From positions 11,620,501 through 11,684,500 of the forward strand of contig NC_069662.1 in NCBI RefSeq assembly GCF_027244095.1: a DNA stretch of 64,000 nucleotides, written 5' to 3'. Made by a program: the position numbers and the translations under genes. Shown piece by piece: positions 38,316-48,310 of the stretch (within the stretch, counting starts at the first letter, position 1; each line of letters begins with the position of its first letter). The notes beneath the pieces are model-generated. The model did not search any database and was not told where the DNA came from. It saw only the letters and a program-made list of their open reading frames with translations. This stretch comes from Hemicordylus capensis (lineage: Eukaryota > Chordata > Lepidosauria > Squamata > Cordylidae).

Positions 38316-38813
38316 AGCATATTAGTAGGAAACGGCATATTGTGTGTGACTGCACACTTCCTAATCTTCAGGAAGAGTTACATTTTTCTTTTTTAAAAAA
38401 TGTAACGTTGGGAGAGAAAAACGTGGGGATCTAGAAAACGGGGATCCAAACACCCTATTTTCTGATCTCGAGAACTTCCCTCATTCCTCCTAAAACGTTC
38501 ACCAGCTAGTGCCATTCCCACTCCCATGAGGATCCATCAGCATGCCCAGAGTCAGTTTAAGAAAAAGAAAAATTGAAAGTCTAAGCAATACTAATGTCTG
38601 GATAAGGTATCAAGGCACAGGAAATGAATCCCACAGTCTAACCCACAACTCCACCTTCTGCAAAAAGGAGCATGCTCACAGAAATATCAGGGAAGGAGAA
38701 AGGCTGAGGGCAACTAAATGGGAATATCAGGATTAGCTGAAGAAAGAGGCAGGTCGAGACGCTGAGTATGCCAGGGCCTTAGATGTGGGGGGCGGAAAGG
38801 CCGGGCTTCTCAC

Positions 38814-38867
38814 CTTTAAAGTGTAGACTCGATCTCCCTCCTCGTTGATATAGTACTGCAGGAACAT
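38814..38867 (-). CDS. NOP10: NOP10 exon 1
   Basis: The exon begins ATG at 38,867 in the context CACCGCGATGT and encodes MFLQYYINEEGDRVYTLK, 18 codons, against human MFLQYYLNEQGDRVYTLK. The donor is AAG/GTGAG, and splicing to 37,249 restores the full 64-residue protein. The upstream 200 bp is moderately CpG-rich and carries a ZNF143-type motif, as expected for a housekeeping promoter. Confidence 0.98.
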
Positions 38868-39058
38868 CGCGGTGTGGTCCGCAGACTGTCGTTCCTAACG
38901 CTGCAAATCACCCCGGGACTGATCCCGTGGCTAACGAGCTTTTTCCTGACACGTGCTCTCAAGCAACCCATGCGCGCATGAACCGCCAGTGCTCCCTGGG
39001 TAATGGAGTCCCGAAGTGGTCCAAAGAGTGAGCTCAAAGTGATTACGCTCTTCCCGAC

Positions 39059-39077
39059 GCATTCTGGGAATTGTAGT
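39059..39077 (-). promoter_or_regulatory. NOP10: ZNF143 (Staf/SBS) binding motif in the NOP10 promoter
   Basis: The minus strand reads ACTACAATTCCCAGAATGC, an exact copy of the well-known ZNF143 consensus found in housekeeping promoters. It lies about 190-210 bp upstream of the NOP10 ATG. In human, NUTM1 starts head to head with NOP10, so the site could also serve a NUTM1 promoter. Binding itself is inferred. Confidence 0.8.
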
Positions 39078-39364
39078 CTTCAAGCTTGAAAACCAGGATT
39101 AATTTTCTCGGGCGTTCATATCGCGATGCGGACTTCTGCTGCTGAAATGTGTATGGGACAGCTGAGCTACTGAAGTTGCCGGAGCTGTGCTAGAAATAAA
39201 CGGTAGAACTGTTCCTAGTAGATATCGGCCCTATCATTGTTTAATGTTGTTGTTGTTAATTTTATTATATCATACCTGCCAACATGCCCCTATTTCCCCA
39301 ATATTATTTTATTAGTTTCTTCTAAAATATTTCCACACACATATAACAGACTATATTATAGGAG

Positions 39365-39461
39365 GATCCGAACCTCTCCCTGGGTTGAGGCAATGGCCTT
39401 CTGCTGATACGCCAGTTGTGTCCATTTCTTGAGATAAACGACTTCAGAACAGTGGTACATA
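39365..39461 (+). mobile_element. L2 LINE, left part, split by the Tc1 insertion
   Basis: GAGATAAACGACTTCAGAAC and AGTGGTACATA lead directly into the Tc1 left end. The L2 text resumes at 41,072 with TATGCTGGTAACCTCCAGAC, giving a continuous L2 sequence once the Tc1 and one TA are removed. The Tc1 is therefore younger than this L2. Confidence 0.7.
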
Positions 39462-41071
39462 CAGGTGAAACTCGAAAAATTAGAATATTGTGCAAAAGTT
39501 CATTAATTTCAGTAATGCAAATTAAAAGGTGAAACTGATATATGAGATAGACGCATTACATGCAAAGCGAGATAAGTCAAGTCTTAATTTGTTATCATTG
39601 TGATGATCATGGCATACAGCTCAGGAGAACCCCAAATCCACAATCCCAGAAAATTAGAATATTACATGAAACCAATAAAACAAGGATTATAAATAGAACA
39701 ATATCGGACCTCTGAAAAGTATAAGCATGCATATGTATTCAGTACTTGGTTTGGGCCCCTTTAGCAGCAATTACTGCCTCAATGCGGTGTGGCATGGATG
39801 CTATCAGCCTGTGGCACTGCTGAGGTGTTATGGAAGACCAGGATGCTTCAATAGCGGCCTTCAGCTCTTCTGCATTGTTTGGTCTCATGTCCCTCATCCT
39901 TCTCTTGGCAATGCCCCATAGATTCTCTATGGGGTTCAGGTCAGGCGAGTTTGCTGGCCAATCAAGCACAGTAATCCCATGGTCATTGAACCAGGTTTTG
40001 GTACTTTTGGCAGTGTGAGCAGGTGCCAAGTCCTGCTGGAAAATGAAGTCAGCATCCCCATACAGCTCGTCTGCGGAAGGAAGCATGAAGTGCTCCAAAA
40101 TCTCCTGATAGACGGCTGCGTTGACCCTGGACTTAATGAAGCACAGTGGACCAACACCGGCAGATGACATGGCTCCCCAAATCAACACAGACTGTGGAAA
40201 CTTCACACTGGACTTCAAGCATCTTGCATTGTGTGCCTCTCCATTCTTCCTCCAGACTCTGGGTCCTTGGTTTCCAAATGAGATGCAAAAGTTGCTCTCA
40301 TCAGAAAAGAGGACTTTGGACCACTGAGCAACAGACCAGTTCTTTTTTTCTTGAGCCCAGGTAAGACGCTTCTGACATTGTTTGTTGTTCAGGAGCGGCT
40401 TGACAAGAGGAATATGACATTTGAAGCCCATGTCCAGGATCCGTCTGTGTGTGGTGGCTCTTGATGCACTAACTCCAGCCTCAGTCCACTCCTTGTGAAA
40501 GTCCCCAACACTTTTGAATGGCCTTTTCCTGACCATCCTCTCCAGGCTGCGGTCATCCCTGCTGATTGTGCACCTTTTTCTTCCACACTTTCCCCTTCCA
40601 CATAACTTTCTATTAATGTGCTTTGATACAGCACTTTGGGAACATCCAACTTCTTTTGCAATTACCTTTTGAGGCTTTCCCTCCTTATGGAGGGTGTCAA
40701 TGATGGTTTTCTGCACAGCTGTCAAGTCAGCAGTCTTTCCCATGATGGTGATTCCTAATGAACCAGACTGAGAGACCATTTAAAGGTTCAGGAACCCTTT
40801 GCAGGTGTTATGGATTGATTAGCTGATTGGAGTGGGACACCTGGAGCCTAGACTGTTGAACCTTTTCACAATATTCTAATTTTCTGGGATTGTGGATTTG
40901 GGGTTCTCATGAGCTGTACGCCATGATCATCACAATTCTAACAAATTAAGGCTTGACTTATCTCGCTTTGCATGTAATGCGTCTATCTCATATATCAGTT
41001 TCACCTTTTAATTTGCATTACTGAAATTAATGAACTTTTGCACGATATTCTAATTTTTCGAGTTTCACCTG
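39462..41071 (-). mobile_element. Tc1/mariner transposon, apparently whole
   Basis: Both ends read CAGGTGAAACTCGAAAAATT (right end on the minus strand) and abut TA. The inverted repeats run for about 200 bp with only a few mismatches, and each has a second GGTGAAACTGATATATGAGA motif inside, the IR/DR layout. At 1,610 bp with an open transposase frame, the element looks recent. It lies in an L2 LINE, about 600 bp upstream of the NOP10 start codon and 5.3 kb before the first recognised NUTM1 coding exon. Confidence 0.95.
39739..40779 (-). CDS. Tc1 transposase, open reading frame
   Basis: The frame is 346 codons from ATG 40,779; the usual family start MGKTADLTAVQKTII is the Met at codon 13 (40,743), giving 334 aa, normal for Tc1. 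Domains in order: helix-turn-helix (GKPQKVIAKEVGCSQSAVSK, residues 34-53), a GRGKCGRKR AT-hook-like linker, a second HTH around residues 78-115, and a DDE catalytic core. The catalytic residues are D160 in LFSDESN, D250 in FQQDLAPAH and E285 in PDLNPIENLW, spacing DD34E. The C-terminus EAVIAAKGAQTKY is complete. I see no stop or frameshift. Whether it is active cannot be judged from sequence alone. Confidence 0.95.
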   Translation of the reverse strand: MVSQSGSLGITIMGKTADLTAVQKTIIDTLHKEGKPQKVIAKEVGCSQSAVSKHINRKLCGRGKCGRKRCTISRDDRSLERMVRKRPFKSVGDFHKEWTEAGVSASRATTHRRILDMGFKCHIPLVKPLLNNKQCQKRLTWAQEKKNWSVAQWSKVLFSDESNFCISFGNQGPRVWRKNGEAHNARCLKSSVKFPQSVLIWGAMSSAGVGPLCFIKSRVNAAVYQEILEHFMLPSADELYGDADFIFQQDLAPAHTAKSTKTWFNDHGITVLDWPANSPDLNPIENLWGIAKRRMRDMRPNNAEELKAAIEASWSSITPQQCHRLIASMPHRIEAVIAAKGAQTKY

Positions 41072-41765
41072 TATGCTGGTAACCTCCAGACCTGACTACT
41101 GCAATGTACTCTTTGTGGGGCTGCCCTTGTGTGTACTCCGGAAACTTCAGCTGGTTCAGAATGTGGCAGCCAGGTTGGTCTCTGGGTCATCTCGGAGAGA
41201 CCATATTACTCCTGTATATTGAAAGAGCTACACTGGCTGCCGATAAGTTTCCGGGCAAAATACAAGGTGCTGGTTATAACCTATAAAGCCCTAAACGGCT
41301 TAGGCCCTGGGTATTTAAGAGAACATCTTCATCATGAACCGCACCGTCTATTGAAATCATCAGGAGAGGTCCATCCATAGTTGCCACCAGCTCATCTGGT
41401 GGATACTCGGGGATGGGTCTTTTCAGCTGCTGCCCCGAAGCTTTGGAATGCGCTCCCTGCTGAAATAAGAGCATCCCCATCTCTGACAATTTTAAAAAAA
41501 ATCTTTAAAGACACATCTGTTCAACCAGGTTTTAAATTAAATACCATTTTAATAGTTTTAACATTGTTTTAAAATATTCTTTTAAGGTTTTAAATTGCTG
41601 TAATGTTTTAACTTTTTGCTGTCATTTATTTTAACCAATGTTTTAATTTCTCTGTTGTCATGTTTTTGTTTTAACTAATGTGTTAACTTTTTCTGTTGTC
41701 ATTTTTTGTTGTAAACCACCCAGAGACGTACGTTTTGGGCGGTATAAAAATATGTTAAATAAATA
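41072..41765 (+). mobile_element. L2 LINE 3' end
   Basis: Conceptual reading gives DYCNVLFVGLPLCVLRKLQL, VQNVAARLVSGSSRRDHITP and YKALNGLGPGYL, the end of the L2 reverse-transcriptase frame, with interrupting changes. The 3' end is GTAAACCACCCAGAGACGTA and GGCGGTATAAAAATATG followed by AAATAAATAAA. Confidence 0.85.
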
Positions 41766-41779
41766 AAATGAATATATAA

Positions 41780-42068
41780 ACGAATGCCACTTAGCAAAAA
41801 CAAATATTATTCTGCAACGTACCAAACAAGTTAGCTACATAATAACTAGTTATAACGATGAAGTCGCTAAAGTGGTAGCCAAATTTATTTATGGGGCGAT
41901 GAGACAGACATCCCACCACGGTCTTTTATAGGTTTGATTTTATGGTAGTTTTAGTTCATCTGTATATGTATGTGTATCATCATATTTACTCTATCTCTGA
42001 ATGGTTGTGTTATTGTCACTTTCGTTTCTGTTTGGCCTACGGCTGCAATAAAAGAACTACTACTACTA
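41780..42068 (+). mobile_element. Non-LTR retrotransposon tail with (ACT)n end
   Basis: The end GTTTGGCCTACGGCTGCAAT with AAAAGAACTACTACTACT is a recurring reptile LINE terminus, followed by a short ACT repeat. The upstream part is non-coding. I cannot name the clade. Confidence 0.5.
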
Positions 42069-42449
42069 AATAACTAGTTATGTTTCCATCCACGAGATTA
42101 TTTCCCCCTTTACAATTCTGTAAAGCAGACAGGTGGTGACTGGCCCAGGGCCATCCAATGAGCTCATGGCTGCGTTTGGGAGTTGAACCTACATTCCTAG
42201 TACAATACTAACCACTACACTAGATAGCCACCTGTCCTTTATAATAACAAGGCTGTTTGACAGATATGTGCATAAAAACAGGCTTTATGAGCCAAAGTAA
42301 TATAGCATAACACAGTAGATTGCTCTAAGCCATTAAAGAATTCCAAATATTTGATTTTAAACAAATACAAGACATGTTTTTCAAAATGGTTCATGGGGCG
42401 TGGCTGGGTGTGGTTGTTGTGTTGAAGGTTTAGTTATGTAATTTCTTGT

Positions 42450-42900
42450 ATAAGAAGCATATTCTAAGAGAATATCTTCTTCGCTATGAACCCCTCTGCC
42501 CACTGAGATCATCAGGGGAGGTTCGTCTGCAGTTGCCACTGGCTTGTCTGGTGGCTACTCAGGGATGAGCCTTCTTCATTACTGCTCCGAGGCTCTGGAA
42601 TGCACTCCCTGCCGAAATAAGAGCCTCCCCATCTCTGAAAACTTTTTAAACTGTCTAGACACATTTGTTCACCCTGGCTATTAATTAGATACTGTTTTGG
42701 TAGTTTTAAACATTGTTTTAAATTTTAAATTATTTTGGTTTTAGCCTTTTTGTTTTGTTTATTTACTATTTATTTATTTAACATATTTTATACCGCCCCA
42801 GACTTACGTCTCTGGGCGTTGTAATTTGTATTTTATTGTGAGCTGCCCAGAGATGCGAGTTTGGGGCAGGATATAAATATGTCAAATAAATAAACAAATA
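42450..42900 (+). mobile_element. L2 LINE 3' end with an inverted fragment
   Basis: GAGAATATCTTCTTCGCTAT, CATCAGGGGAGGTTCGTCTG and GAATGCACTCCCTGCCGAAA follow the L2 pattern of the 41-kb copy. At 42,775-42,825 the reversed L2 terminus AACATATTTTATACCGCCCC interrupts, then the sense end GTGAGCTGCCCAGAGATGCG resumes. Confidence 0.7.
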
Positions 42901-42904
42901 TTGG

Positions 42905-43895
42905 TAATAGCTATTGCTATGGAAAGCTGACCAAACTTGGAAAGCTGACCAAACTTGCAGGCTATAAAAGGCCTGTTGTTTTTAAAGTGATGTTACAGTA
43001 AGAGCTGCTGTCCATGCTGAAACTTCATAAGGGTAGTAAACAGGTAGTGGGGTAACAGCTGATGCTGAGAAATGAATGGATTTTGACATGGATGAGGAAA
43101 AACAAAAACTACGTAGACATCCTGCAGGTTGACGTAGCGGAACATAATTAAATCAGGGAATTTCTTGGCGGGATGCTTGAGTAAAATGTTCATGACTTGA
43201 TGGGAAATCAAATGAGAAAAGAGTAAGCAATCATAGTCATCATAAAGTATAAAATGATTTAGTAGGTTTTAAGGGGTGCTTACAGCCAGTTGAGTAGCAC
43301 TGCCTTGTTGCTTACTGCTCTGGATTGTGATTAGTTCTAAAACAAAAGCCTTGCTAGATAAGTACGATTCTCATCAATTTTTGATGGGTTCTGGAAAAAA
43401 GCTTGCTTGCCAATAAGATTCTCTTCCCTACCTTGGACAGCTGGACACTAACCTGATTCGAATCTGATCTTCTGGTAGTTGATGATCCATCTGTGCTAAG
43501 GCCAAGCTCCGTGTGAACCAGCAACTGATAATCTTAGATCTTTTCAGATTCTCTCACTGTTGTTTGTTGCTCATCTTGAGTTGGCATCAAAGATTCAAGC
43601 CCTCAGGGCTGTCACAATGCAATCACATTCTACGCAAGGCTAATATTTAATGTTAGGTGGGGAAGGGGAGTATTCTGAATTTTTCCAGTTTAAAAATATT
43701 ATGGTTCTGTGTGGCCTTAAGCAATCTGAACACCTGAAGCAGAGACAAAAATTATTCATTTTATTTATTTATAATTTATTTCATATTCTGCTTTTCCAAA
43801 ATGATACTTTTTAAAAAGAGAGGGAGGTACAGAGAGGGAGAGGGAGAGGGGGAGACCAGAGGCAGGAAAATAGTGCTACCTATGGAATGTGAATA
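42905..43895. other. Intergenic sequence with no recognised feature
   Basis: Between the L2 at 42.9 kb and the SINE at 43.9 kb I see no gene. There is a duplicated AGCTGACCAAACTTG at 42,925-42,960 and a purine-rich GAGAGGGAGAGGG run near 43,820-43,860. Confidence 0.5.
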
Positions 43896-43899
43896 CCTA

Positions 43900-44030
43900 T
43901 GGAAAGCCACCTAATGGTGCAGTGGGGAAGTAACTTGCCTTGGGAGCAAGAGTTTGCCGGTTTGAATCCCCACTGGCATGTTTCCCAGACTATAGGAAAC
44001 ACCTAAATCGGGCAGTAGCGATATAGGGCA
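43900..44030 (+). mobile_element. Sauria-type SINE, 5' half only
   Basis: CACCTAATGGTGCAGTGGGG, GCCGGTTTGAATCCCCACTG and ATCGGGCAGTAGCGATATAG match the 21.7-kb copy, then stop abruptly at about 44,030. Confidence 0.78.
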
Positions 44031-44299
44031 GGCCTGTAGTTGCTTAACTGAGGGATCCAAGGTAGGCCTCTTCAGCGGCGGTCTAATGATTCCCTCCTTA
44101 GGACAAGAAGGCATCCTGCCTTCCCTCAGAGATGCATTTATAATCGTGACCAGGCCCTCTACAACAAGAGAGCAGGTGGTAGGCCGCAACATTCCAAGCA
44201 ACTTGTCCTCATCCTCAGCAGTCACAAACTGAAACTGATCCAGAGTCATCACATAAGAAGAACTGCTGGACACCTTGGTATCAGACACTGTAACATGAC

Positions 44300-44522
44300 C
44301 ACCATCACCACCACATTTATATCCCGCTCTTCCTCCAAGGAGCCCAGAGCGGTGTACTCCATACTTAAGTTTCTCTTTCACAACAACCCTGTGAAGTAGG
44401 TTAGGCTGAGAGAGAAGTAACTGGCCCAGAGTCACCCAGCAAGTCTCATGGCTGAATGGGGATTTGAACTTGGGTCTCCCCGGTCCTAGTCCAGCACTCT
44501 AACCACTATACCACACTGGTTC
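44300..44522 (-). mobile_element. tRNA-derived squamate SINE, antisense
   Basis: Reversed copy of the 33.5-kb SINE: TTATATCCCGCTCTTCCTCC, CAACAACCCTGTGAAGTAGG, GGGGATTTGAACTTGGGTCT, ending CTCTAACCACTATACCACAC. Full length. Confidence 0.88.
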
Positions 44523-44756
44523 ATGTATGTCAGTGTGCCCAAGTGTTTAAGGTCAGCGTTGTCAAAACCCTGGCAACCGACATACTGACACAGCCCTCCT
44601 TGTGGCATTCACCCATTCAGCGGCACCACCCTCAGCTTCCTGAAGGTATCTTGCTCCCTCAAACACATCTGCCCATTTCCCTTGCTGGAGTTGCCTCCCA
44701 ACATGCCTCAGCAATGATGACTCCTCTCTTAACATCCTTTAATCCTCACTCAAAAC

Positions 44757-44876
44757 CAGGGGTGGGCAAACCAGGCCCTCCAGCTGTTGTTGAACTACAA
44801 CCCCCATCATCCCCAGCCACAATTGTACAGTGGATGATGGGAGTTGTAGCTGGAGGGCCAGGTTTGCCCATCCTTG
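44757..44876. mobile_element. hAT-type palindromic MITE (CAGGGGTGGGCAAACC family)
   Basis: Inverted ends CAGGGGTGGGCAAACCAGG and CCAGGTTTGCCCATCCTTG flank an ACTACAACCCCCATCATCCC core. The flanks are identical, CTCAAAAC on both sides, a perfect 8-bp target duplication, which supports hAT. Confidence 0.93.
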
Positions 44877-44884
44877 CTCAAAAC

Positions 44885-46297
44885 CCACCATTCCCAGAAA
44901 GCACATTCCTCTTGTGAGAAAATTCTTCACACAAGAATATGATACCCCTTGGTCTCATGTCCTGCTGTAACTCAGCCTAATTGTAGATGTAAGCATATAT
45001 CTGAAATGATAGCATATTATCCTTGTATTCACCTCATCTCCCTTTCCCTGCCTTTCTTTCTGTTATCTCATTTGTGTCTGTTTTCTAGATTGTATGCCCC
45101 TCCAGGGCAGGGACCTTTCCTCTTGTTCTTGGTAAAGTTCCATGTACATGGATGGCAGTAAAATATTTAAAATGTCTTGGTGCTAGTCAGGATCAAATTT
45201 AGGGGCAGCTGAAAAAGAAGAAGAGAGTCCATTTCCTAGGTGCAAATATCAGATTTCTAGGTGTTCAGGTGAGCAGAAGTCTGAGCTTTTTCTAACCCAG
45301 ATTTCTGATCTCAGCCCAATCCTGGATCCTAAAACAGGACACATAAGCACACAAGCTGTCCAGATGAGATTTCTGTCGATTCAGATCACACAACAGTCTC
45401 AGTATGGTGAGGGAGCTGAGCACACTGATGTCTTCTCAGTACTGCCACAAACCTACATTTCCCAAGATTCTATGGGGGAAGCCCTGACAGTTAAACAGTT
45501 TCAAACTGGTCCCAACTTCTAGAGTAGGTGCTTGTTGCCCACAGGTGTGGTGACTCTGCTCCTGCATCAACCGCCCGATGTCAGAGCAGACACCACGGGT
45601 CAAGCGCACCTCACAAACGCCTACTGTAGTCAACACTTGGCCTTTTTATTTTTGGCTAGGGGTATTCATGGGCACGTGTCACATTTTGCATCATTACAGG
45701 GGAGGTGGTTTGGGAGAGGTATGTATTTCTGCTGTGCTCTGAGACTAGGAGACCCTCTGTTTCTATGAGTTTTCAGATAGCTAAACAGATTGTCGGCTGG
45801 CTAGGGGAAAATATTGGTCCGGCCTGCCCCGGGATCTTTACAACAGCTGGATATTCAGGAACAATCTGGTGAAACTTTATGTGCTATGAAAATGAGCATT
45901 AGGACTTGGTTCAAGCTGCTGTTTAAAGCCGGGGATAAGGGCCCAACTCTGGCAAGCCAATGTTGGAAGCAAGTGGACCATCATGATGGCAACCAGAGGC
46001 TGCAGCCTGTTAACTCCACTTGTATGTGTGGATACCCAAGAAACTGCATGAAGCCAGAAACAGGGGAATGTGCAGAATTAGGATCAGGTTGGTACCACAT
46101 GGCTTTGTGGTCACCAGGAGTCAACACCGACTTGACGGCACAACCTTGCCTTTCCTGCAGGTAGAACATTAACTTCCTCCCTGTTATTGGAACTCCCGAG
46201 GTGTCCAGATTCTGGAATTGTTTTCATTCAACCTCCCCCTCCCAGAGCGGAGTCAACAATGTAGGATCTTCTTGGAAACCGAATGGCGACGTTGTGA
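44885..46297. other. NUTM1: Presumed upstream region or 5' intron of NUTM1
   Basis: No coding exon is recognised. The stretch contains a ZNF143-like CCTACATTTCCCAAGATTCT at about 45,452-45,471, a GC-rich part at 45,530-45,630 and a Sauria SINE tail at 46.1 kb. A noncoding first exon of NUTM1 could lie here or next to NOP10 at about 39.1 kb. Confidence 0.4.
46098..46160 (+). mobile_element. Sauria-type SINE, 3' tail only
   Basis: GGTCACCAGGAGTCAACACC, GACTTGACGGCACAACC and TTGCCTTTCC match the end of the 21.7-kb SINE; the head is absent. Confidence 0.65.
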
Positions 46298-46429
46298 ATT
46301 TCCCAGCTAGCCCCATTTCCAACCAGTTTCTGCCAACCCCTTCGCAATAGGACTTTCCTGATCACAGAGACAGTTCCTCCCAGTTCATTTGACGAGTCTC
46401 TTTGCTCTAGATTCCTTCTCCCTTCGGCC

Positions 46430-46920
46430 ATGACCTCCCAGGCCCATATCCCTGGCCCGCCCCCCACTTCCTGCCCCCCCAGTGCACCCTCACTGCTTTT
46501 GCCTGCCTTCCCTGGGGCTGCACTGCTGGTGACCTCCTCTGACGCCCCAGGAAGCAAGTTGATCATCAAGCTGAAAAGAGAAGGACCCATGGTGGGCGGT
46601 GCCGAGGAAATGCCCCGTACTCAGACTTTCTTCCTGACGGGGATGCCGCTGGGCTGGGCCACGCCACGCCGGGACGGGCCTACAGGTCCTGGGGTCCGCA
46701 CCGTGTTGCTGACAAAAGCTGGCGAGGAGCCAGTCGGGAGGAAAGCGAGAGTACCAGAGACTGTCCAGTCCACACGTGCTCCCCCTCCCAGTGATGCGTC
46801 CTTTGCCTGCACCTCCAAGGGAGTATATGAGAATTACCGGCGTTGGCAGCGTTACAAGGCTTTAGCCAGACGCCACTTCCCTGCCACGCCGGATGCCGAG
46901 GCGCTCGCTTGTTTCTTCAT
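46430..46920 (+). CDS. NUTM1: NUTM1 first recognised coding exon
   Basis: From ATG 46,430 it encodes a proline-rich N-terminus with LLLPAFPGAALLVTSSDAPG and SKLIIKLKREG, aligning with human LMLSAFPSSLLVTGDGG and GKVIVKVKTEGG, then the conserved start of the NUT domain VYENYRRWQRYKALARRHFP (residues 132-151). The donor is AT/GTGAGG at 46,920, phase 2, completing ATC (Ile) with the next exon. The N-terminal part is shorter than human (about 164 against 250 residues). The frame stays open upstream to 46,298 with possible acceptors at 46,366 and 46,410, so an upstream exon could add residues. NUT is a chromatin factor of post-meiotic male germ cells that recruits p300 to drive histone hyperacetylation; its fusion to BRD4 causes NUT carcinoma in humans. 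Confidence 0.93.
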
Positions 46921-47129
46921 GTGAGGGTCGCAGTGACGAGGACCATCGATTAGGGCACAAGAACGACCTAGAGTTGGGATCACAAGGAGATGCAGGCTGA
47001 GAGAGAGGATAAGGGCCATTCGTCAAGCATGGGTTTTCCTTGATGGGGGTTGCTGATGGGGCTGTGTTGGTGTAGAGGTGGGAAACCCCACCAGTCCAAA
47101 ATTGGCATTTGAAGTTGTCTCTTATAGGT

Positions 47130-47245
47130 CAGGGGTACATAATGGAGGCCCTCCAGCTTCCACAATCCCCAGCCATGGTGGCCAATAAGGGGTGATGGGA
47201 GTCGTAGTCCAGTAAGAGCTGAAGCGCCAAAGTTGTGCAGCCCTA
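47130..47245. mobile_element. hAT-type palindromic MITE (CAGGCCTGCTCAACTT family), diverged
   Basis: CAGGGGTACATAATGGAGGC at the left and CCAAAGTTGTGCAGCCCTAG at the right flank a core with CACAATCCCCAGCCATGGTG and GGGAGTCGTAGTCC. Both ends are eroded. Confidence 0.7.
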
Positions 47246-47581
47246 GTAGAGGTGGATGGCTCGGAGTGAAGCAAAATGGGGGTTTGGGTGGCAAAATTCT
47301 TTCCGCAAAATATGGATTTGGAAGCCCTGCATATTGCACTTCTGTCTGTGAAGCCTGAATTTTGTGGTGGAAATCATAGACAAATTCCACACAGGACTTC
47401 ACTGTGGTTCTCAGTTTGCACATTTGGGAAGTGGTTAAATTGGGATTTGAACTTGTGCCTCAACAGTCTTAAAGGCTGGTTTGTGCAGTCAGCAGAAGAA
47501 AGTGGTGATGTTTTTCCTGGACTGCACCACTTTTGGCTGAAGGTGTATATAACAAGATACATGCTTTTAAAAAAACAAACA

Positions 47582-47945
47582 TTTTTTAATATCCCACTCT
47601 TCCTCCAAGCAGCCCAGAGCGGTGTACTACATGTTTCTCCTCACAACAACCCTGAGCCCCTGGTGGTGCAGTGGTAAAACTGCCGCCCTGTAACCAGAAG
47701 GTTGCAAGTTCGATCCTGACCAAGGGCTCAAGGTTGACTTAGACTTCCATCCTTCCGAGGTCGGTAAAATGAGTACCCAGAATGTTGGGGGGCAATATGC
47801 TAAATCATTGTAAACCGCTTAGAGAGCTTCCAGCTATAGAGTGGTATATAAATGTAAGTGCTATTGCTATTGCTAAGTGCTAACCCTGTGAAGTAGGTTA
47901 GGCTAAGAGAGAAGTGACTGGCCCAGAGTCACCCAGCAAGTAGAG
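47582..47945 (-). mobile_element. tRNA-derived SINE, antisense, split by another SINE
   Basis: ATATCCCACTCTTCCTCCAA to CAACAACCCTG (47,582-47,654) continues as ACCCTGTGAAGTAGGTTAGG (from 47,882) to GAGTCACCCAGCAAG. The interruption at 47,654-47,880 is a second SINE. The head of this outer SINE is missing. Confidence 0.8.
47654..47880 (+). mobile_element. Second-family tRNA SINE, sense, nested
   Basis: The head AGCCCCTGGTGGTGCAGTGG and AAGTTCGATCCTGACC (B box), then GACCTCGG-type body and TGTAAACCGCTTAGAGAGC, ending GTGGTATATAAATGTAAGTG with GCTATTGCTATTGCT repeats. It is flanked by AACCCTG on both sides, the target duplication, within the outer antisense SINE. The same family lies reversed at 53,500-53,728. 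Confidence 0.88.
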
Positions 47946-48075
47946 TCATCCAGCAAGAGTTCTCCATCATACAGAAAATTCCCCACCTGCACACAGTGGG
48001 GCGGTGAGGGGGATCCAGACTAAGCTGAACTCTTCTCCCTGATCGGCTGGTTTTCTGTGGGTAGGGAGGTTTTCT

Positions 48076-48250
48076 TCATAGGAACATAGGAAGCTGCCTT
48101 ATACCGAGTCAGACTATTGGTCCATCTAGCTCAGTATTGCCTACACAGTCTGGCAGCAGCTTCTCCAAGGTTGCAGGCAGGATTCTCTCTCAGCCCTATT
48201 TTGGAGATGCTGGGGAAGGAACCCAAGACCTTCTGCATGCAAGCTTCATG
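48076..48250 (-). mobile_element. Dispersed tRNA-SINE or CR1-tail repeat, antisense, partial
   Basis: CATAGGAAGCTGCCTTATAC, CGAGTCAGACTATTGGTCCA and CTCCAAGGTTGCAGGCAGGA match the reversed 35.6-kb repeat. A weaker partial copy follows at 48,535-48,670. Confidence 0.7.
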
Positions 48251-48310
48251 AAAAGCTGAATTATGAAAACCCTATATCTGAAGCCTGGAGTCAAGTGGGA
48301 TGGTCTAGGG

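Noticed and set aside
45814-46164. 116-codon plus frame upstream of NUTM1
   Set aside because: No similarity to NUT or any protein I know, and its 3' end runs into a Sauria SINE tail.
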